Assembly: GCA_016841005.1 (NCBI GenBank) | Contig: JAEORG010000124.1 | Span: 1-32,326 of the forward strand | Direction: 5' to 3' | Length of the DNA stretch: 32,326 nt | Source of the DNA: Candidatus Thorarchaeota archaeon | GTDB taxonomy: Archaea; Asgardarchaeota; Thorarchaeia; Thorarchaeales; Thorarchaeaceae | Part shown: piece by piece, positions 29,655 to 32,326 of the stretch | Layout: each line of letters starts with the position of its first letter | Position numbering within the stretch: the first letter of the stretch is position 1 | Notes under the pieces: model-generated | Databases searched by the model: none | Seen by the model: only the letters and a program-made list of their open reading frames with translations | Told to the model about the DNA's origin: nothing | Translations under genes and position numbers: made by a program

Positions 29655-31784
29655 CTAAAACATAGCCATAAGCCACTGGTTCAACTGGTAGATGATTGGT
29701 AGGAATAGAGTTGCGGTCAAGGATATCACAACAAGTAGTGTGTTGATTGATGGACCAGCTGTATCCTTGTAGGGATCTCCCACCATATCTCCAATAACGG
29801 CATTGCCATGTATTTCTTTATACCGCGGATGATTGTGTTCATATTCTGGTGACTCAATCATCTTCTTCGCATTATCCCACGCACCACCAGCATTACTCAT
29901 AAGAAGAGCCATTATGAAACCTACAATGACTGCACCACCAAGATATCCACCAAGAGCCGCGAGACCCAAAATGGCACCTGTAATTATGGTGACACCGATG
30001 GCCATTATTGTTGATGGTAATAACTCACGAATTGCACCAGAAGTTGCAATGCTTATACAAGTTTCATAATCAGGTCTAGAGGTGCCTTCTAAAATTCCTG
30101 GATCTTCTCTGAACTGTCTACGAATTTCTTCAATCATCCTTCCTGAATTACGATCTACTCCAAGAATAAGCATTGCACTAAAGGTGATGGGAATGAGAGA
30201 CCCAATGAATGCTCCTGCTAAGATGAAAGGATCTGCTAGATTGACAACTGCTAATGCACTGCCCAGAACCACTTCAGATGCCTCAATGAATGCTGCAAAG
30301 AGAGCAAGAACTGAAATTGCAGCAGAGCCAATTGCAAATCCTTTGGTAATTGCCTTAGCAGTATTTCCAGCTGCATCCAGCTTGTCACAAGCCACAATTG
30401 CTTCTTTTGGCGCATCTGATTGTTCAATGATCCCTCTTGCATTGTCAACGATGGGACCATAGCTATCTGAACTCATGGTCAATCCGTTAGTAGCCAAGAG
30501 CCCTACTGCTGCAATTGCCACTGCATAGATTCCTCCTTCCCATCCTCCAAGTCCAAAAGATGTAGAGGTTGAACCCAGCATAAAGGAAGCAACAAGTGCA
30601 ATGACTACACCAAGAACAGATGGCACAGCACTAAGAAGACCATAAGAATATCCTGATAGAATAAGGTTTGCTGCACTCTTCTCAGCTTCTTCAACTATTT
30701 CTTTGACAGGTTGGAACCCTAAAAGGCCCTTGTCATTTGTGAATACGTCAGATGTGAAACCGATGAATACACCAGCAAGTAGTCCAAAAATTGCTGAGAG
30801 TGAGATGGAAAGGTCTATTCCAAGTGCAGAGAGAATGACCAAAACAAAAACACCAAACAGAATAGTTGTGATATATGTTCCACGATTCAATGCTGGACCT
30901 GGATCCTCTTCCTTATTGGGTCGAACAAGATAGACACCAATTACGGATGCTATTGTACCTAGACCTGCAATGAAGAGAGGTAAGAGGCCAAACACTATTG
31001 GAGGGGAGAATATTGCATCAATTCCAGCTCCAAGTAACGCCGCTGCCAAGATTGCTGCTACATTGCTATCAAAGATATCAGCTCCAGTTCCAGCAATATC
31101 GCCTACATTATCTCCAACATTATCAGCAATTGCCGCAGGATTTCTTGGGTCGTCTTCATCTATATTAAACTCGATTTTTCCTACGATGTCAGCAGCCATA
31201 TCAGCGGTCTTTGTGAAGATACCACCCCCTGCTTTAGCAAAAAGTGCTACAGTACTAGCTCCGAAGGAGAATCCTGTAATTATCTCCCAGAGCATGGGTT
31301 CATCTAATGCTGGAAATAATAAAGACCAGAGTACATAAAGTGCTGCCAATCCAACCAGAGCAATTCCAGCAATCATGAGTCCCATCACCGAACCAGCTCT
31401 GAATGCAACCATGAACGCAGGACTTAATCCGCCCTCAGCAGCAGCTGCTGCAGTACGTCGATTTGCTCTAGTCGCAACAGCTAGACCAATGTAGCCTGCA
31501 GCCATACTTGCCATAGATCCAAGAACATAAGATATGGCAATTGGAATCCCAAGACCTCCAAATATCAATGAAATGATCACAGCTAAAACGAGCGTGAAAG
31601 ACAACAGTATTCGGTATTGTATCTTAATGAAAGAGCCAGCACCGTCTTGAATTAGCTTGCTGACTTCTTGCATCTGCTCATCTCCCTCATCCGCTTTCAG
31701 GACCTCTCTATATGTGAAAAGAGCTACAAGTATAGCAAGAAGACCAGATGAAAAGCCAACAAATAGGAACAGGATATCAGTCAT
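29655..31784 (-). CDS. hppA: Membrane-bound proton-translocating pyrophosphatase, K+-independent type
   Basis: This 709-residue integral membrane protein hydrolyses PPi to pump protons. About sixteen helices are visible. Family hallmarks are complete: TKTADMAADIVGKIE (191-205), DDPRNPAAIADNVGDNVGD (211-229, acidic PPi/Mg site), the SDSYGPIVDNARG segment (439-451), GGAWDNAKK and GDPYKDTAGPS. In the GNTAKAITKG segment Lys477 and Thr480 occupy the positions that distinguish K+-independent proton pumps from K+-dependent enzymes, which have Ala there. ATG 31784 was chosen because a TATA box (31814-31822) lies inside any longer frame and predicts transcription near 31790. It would recover energy from PPi made by acetyl-CoA synthetase and biosynthesis. 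Confidence 0.96.
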   Translation of the reverse strand: MTDILFLFVGFSSGLLAILVALFTYREVLKADEGDEQMQEVSKLIQDGAGSFIKIQYRILLSFTLVLAVIISLIFGGLGIPIAISYVLGSMASMAAGYIGLAVATRANRRTAAAAAEGGLSPAFMVAFRAGSVMGLMIAGIALVGLAALYVLWSLLFPALDEPMLWEIITGFSFGASTVALFAKAGGGIFTKTADMAADIVGKIEFNIDEDDPRNPAAIADNVGDNVGDIAGTGADIFDSNVAAILAAALLGAGIDAIFSPPIVFGLLPLFIAGLGTIASVIGVYLVRPNKEEDPGPALNRGTYITTILFGVFVLVILSALGIDLSISLSAIFGLLAGVFIGFTSDVFTNDKGLLGFQPVKEIVEEAEKSAANLILSGYSYGLLSAVPSVLGVVIALVASFMLGSTSTSFGLGGWEGGIYAVAIAAVGLLATNGLTMSSDSYGPIVDNARGIIEQSDAPKEAIVACDKLDAAGNTAKAITKGFAIGSAAISVLALFAAFIEASEVVLGSALAVVNLADPFILAGAFIGSLIPITFSAMLILGVDRNSGRMIEEIRRQFREDPGILEGTSRPDYETCISIATSGAIRELLPSTIMAIGVTIITGAILGLAALGGYLGGAVIVGFIMALLMSNAGGAWDNAKKMIESPEYEHNHPRYKEIHGNAVIGDMVGDPYKDTAGPSINTLLVVISLTATLFLPIIYQLNQWLMAMF

Positions 31785-31813
31785 GGTTGCTTCGTATTGC
31801 TTGAAAAAAACCA

Positions 31814-31822
31814 TATTATAGA
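31814..31822 (-). promoter_or_regulatory. TATA box of the membrane pyrophosphatase gene
   Basis: Minus-strand CTCTATAATA lies about 28 bases before the predicted transcript start near 31790, giving an almost leaderless message at ATG 31784. Confidence 0.55.
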
Positions 31823-31860
31823 GCTTACTGTACACTGGATTTTGATAGAAATAATAGATA

Positions 31861-31881
31861 CCGTACCCTCATAGGATACGG
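31861..31881 (-). terminator. Hairpin terminator of the cyclophilin gene
   Basis: CCGTA-C-CCT (31861-31869) pairs with AGG-A-TACGG (31873-31881) around CAT, with one mismatch. It lies 11 bases past the minus-strand stop and is followed on that strand by TATCTATTATTTCT. Confidence 0.65.
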
Positions 31882-31892
31882 CTTTACTTGTT

Positions 31893-32326
31893 TTAACGCC
31901 ATGACTCCATTGTTTGAAGTTCGTGAGCCTCGATTGCTGGGTCGACCTCAAGAACCTCAACCTCAATCATCTGGTCGCCTTGTTTAATCAGTGGAAGAAT
32001 ATCAATGCCTTCAGTCACCTGTCCGAAGACTGTGTGCCTTCCATCGAGATGTTTGGTCTTCTCCCGTGTGAGAACAATAAAGAACTGAGATCCTCCAGTA
32101 TCTCTACCTGCGTGTGCCATCGACAATGCCCCAACATCGTGTTTCTGTCTGTGACCTCGAGTTTCGCAGGGAATTGCATAACCAGGACCACCTGAACCGG
32201 TACCAGTTGGGTCTCCACCCTGTATAACAAACTCGGGTATCACTCGGTGAAACTTCAGCCCATTGTAGTAACCCTGCTGAGCAAGAGTAACGAAGTTCTT
32301 CACCGTATTGATTGCATCATCATTGA
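31893..32326 (-). CDS. Cyclophilin-type peptidyl-prolyl cis-trans isomerase (5' end outside window)
   Basis: The reading frame is open to the right edge. Residues before the first in-frame GTG (32303) already match the family ([12 protein letters not shown], where cyclophilins have A-P-x-TVxNF), so the gene's true start is beyond the window. What is visible has the full catalytic set of small cyclophilins: [19 protein letters not shown] (Arg and Gln of the active site), the SQFFI strand and the [11 protein letters not shown] segment. The enzyme speeds proline isomerisation during protein folding; no signal peptide can be judged. The C-terminal tail [11 protein letters not shown] is slightly longer than usual. 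A hairpin terminator follows. Confidence 0.93.
   Translation of the reverse strand, partial: NDDAINTVKNFVTLAQQGYYNGLKFHRVIPEFVIQGGDPTGTGSGGPGYAIPCETRGHRQKHDVGALSMAHAGRDTGGSQFFIVLTREKTKHLDGRHTVFGQVTEGIDILPLIKQGDQMIEVEVLEVDPAIEAHELQTMESWR

Noticed and set aside
29833..31338. Plus-strand frames inside the membrane pyrophosphatase gene (for example 30082-30462, 30970-31338)
   Set aside because: The composition (Ala/Pro/Ser-rich) is that of the reverse of hydrophobic helices. No start signals or recognisable domains are present.
31785..31835. Longer N-terminus of the pyrophosphatase
   Set aside because: The extension contains the TATA box itself, so it would not be transcribed. The family N-terminus aligns from ATG 31784.
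1..32326. CRISPR arrays, prophage, insertion sequences or toxin-antitoxin pairs
   Set aside because: No regularly spaced repeats, integrase, transposase or recognisable toxin genes were seen on either strand.

Overview
This window looks like chromosomal DNA of an archaeon, most plausibly an Asgard archaeon of the Thorarchaeota type. The evidence is indirect. Many genes have an archaeal TATA box about 25-30 bases upstream of a likely leaderless start. The single tRNA has no intron and encodes its CCA. Alternative TTG and GTG starts are frequent. The gene content mixes archaeal, bacterial and eukaryote-like families: a class II type histone deacetylase fold, an isoprenylcysteine methyltransferase-like protein, a membrane pyrophosphatase and AMP-forming acetyl-CoA synthetase. 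There is no marker gene, so the placement is inference. I see no prophage, insertion sequence, CRISPR array or rRNA.

Layout. 1-400: two tandem, related, very small basic proteins followed by a hairpin terminator. 401-2066: an ECF transporter S component, a stand-alone Lrp/AsnC effector domain and a PadR regulator with twin operators. 2311-7859: a histone-deacetylase-family enzyme, a membrane-anchored HExxH metalloprotease overlapping an operon with an ICMT-like methyltransferase, an M28 peptidase and an ATC-hydrolase-like protein. 7974-11661: an SDR oxidoreductase, a TPR protein and three small membrane proteins of unknown function, two of them between near-identical direct repeats. 11986-17530: an acetate/acyl-CoA block (acetyl-CoA synthetase, OFA-type MFS carrier, and a CoA-transferase fused to a GNAT acetyltransferase).

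17552-21305: a thioredoxin, then three co-oriented genes (beta-lactamase-fold protein, glycosyltransferase-like protein, MBL-fold protein). All three start behind the same promoter box, YTGCGYYAAAA-N7-TTAA, and each shows a changed residue at the expected active site. 21391-25600: flavodoxin, tRNA-Ile(GAU), an MFS carrier with a C-terminal repeat domain, a membrane-anchored M23-like protein sharing a 20-bp palindrome with the MFS gene, and a polytopic membrane protein. 25760-28714: a DUF998/RDD membrane-protein pair and a surface beta-helix protein. 28711-32326: a TIM-barrel isomerase-like protein, a proton-pumping membrane pyrophosphatase with the K+-independent signature, and a cyclophilin cut by the window edge.

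How they may work together. Acetyl-CoA synthetase, the carrier and the CoA-transferase form a coherent acetate/acyl-CoA exchange module. The GNAT domain on the transferase and the deacetylase-fold enzyme 8.6 kb away make reversible lysine acetylation of the synthetase a reasonable hypothesis. PPi released by the synthetase could be used by the membrane pyrophosphatase. The strongest candidates for something undescribed are the three-gene promoter-box cluster and the tandem micro-proteins at the left end.
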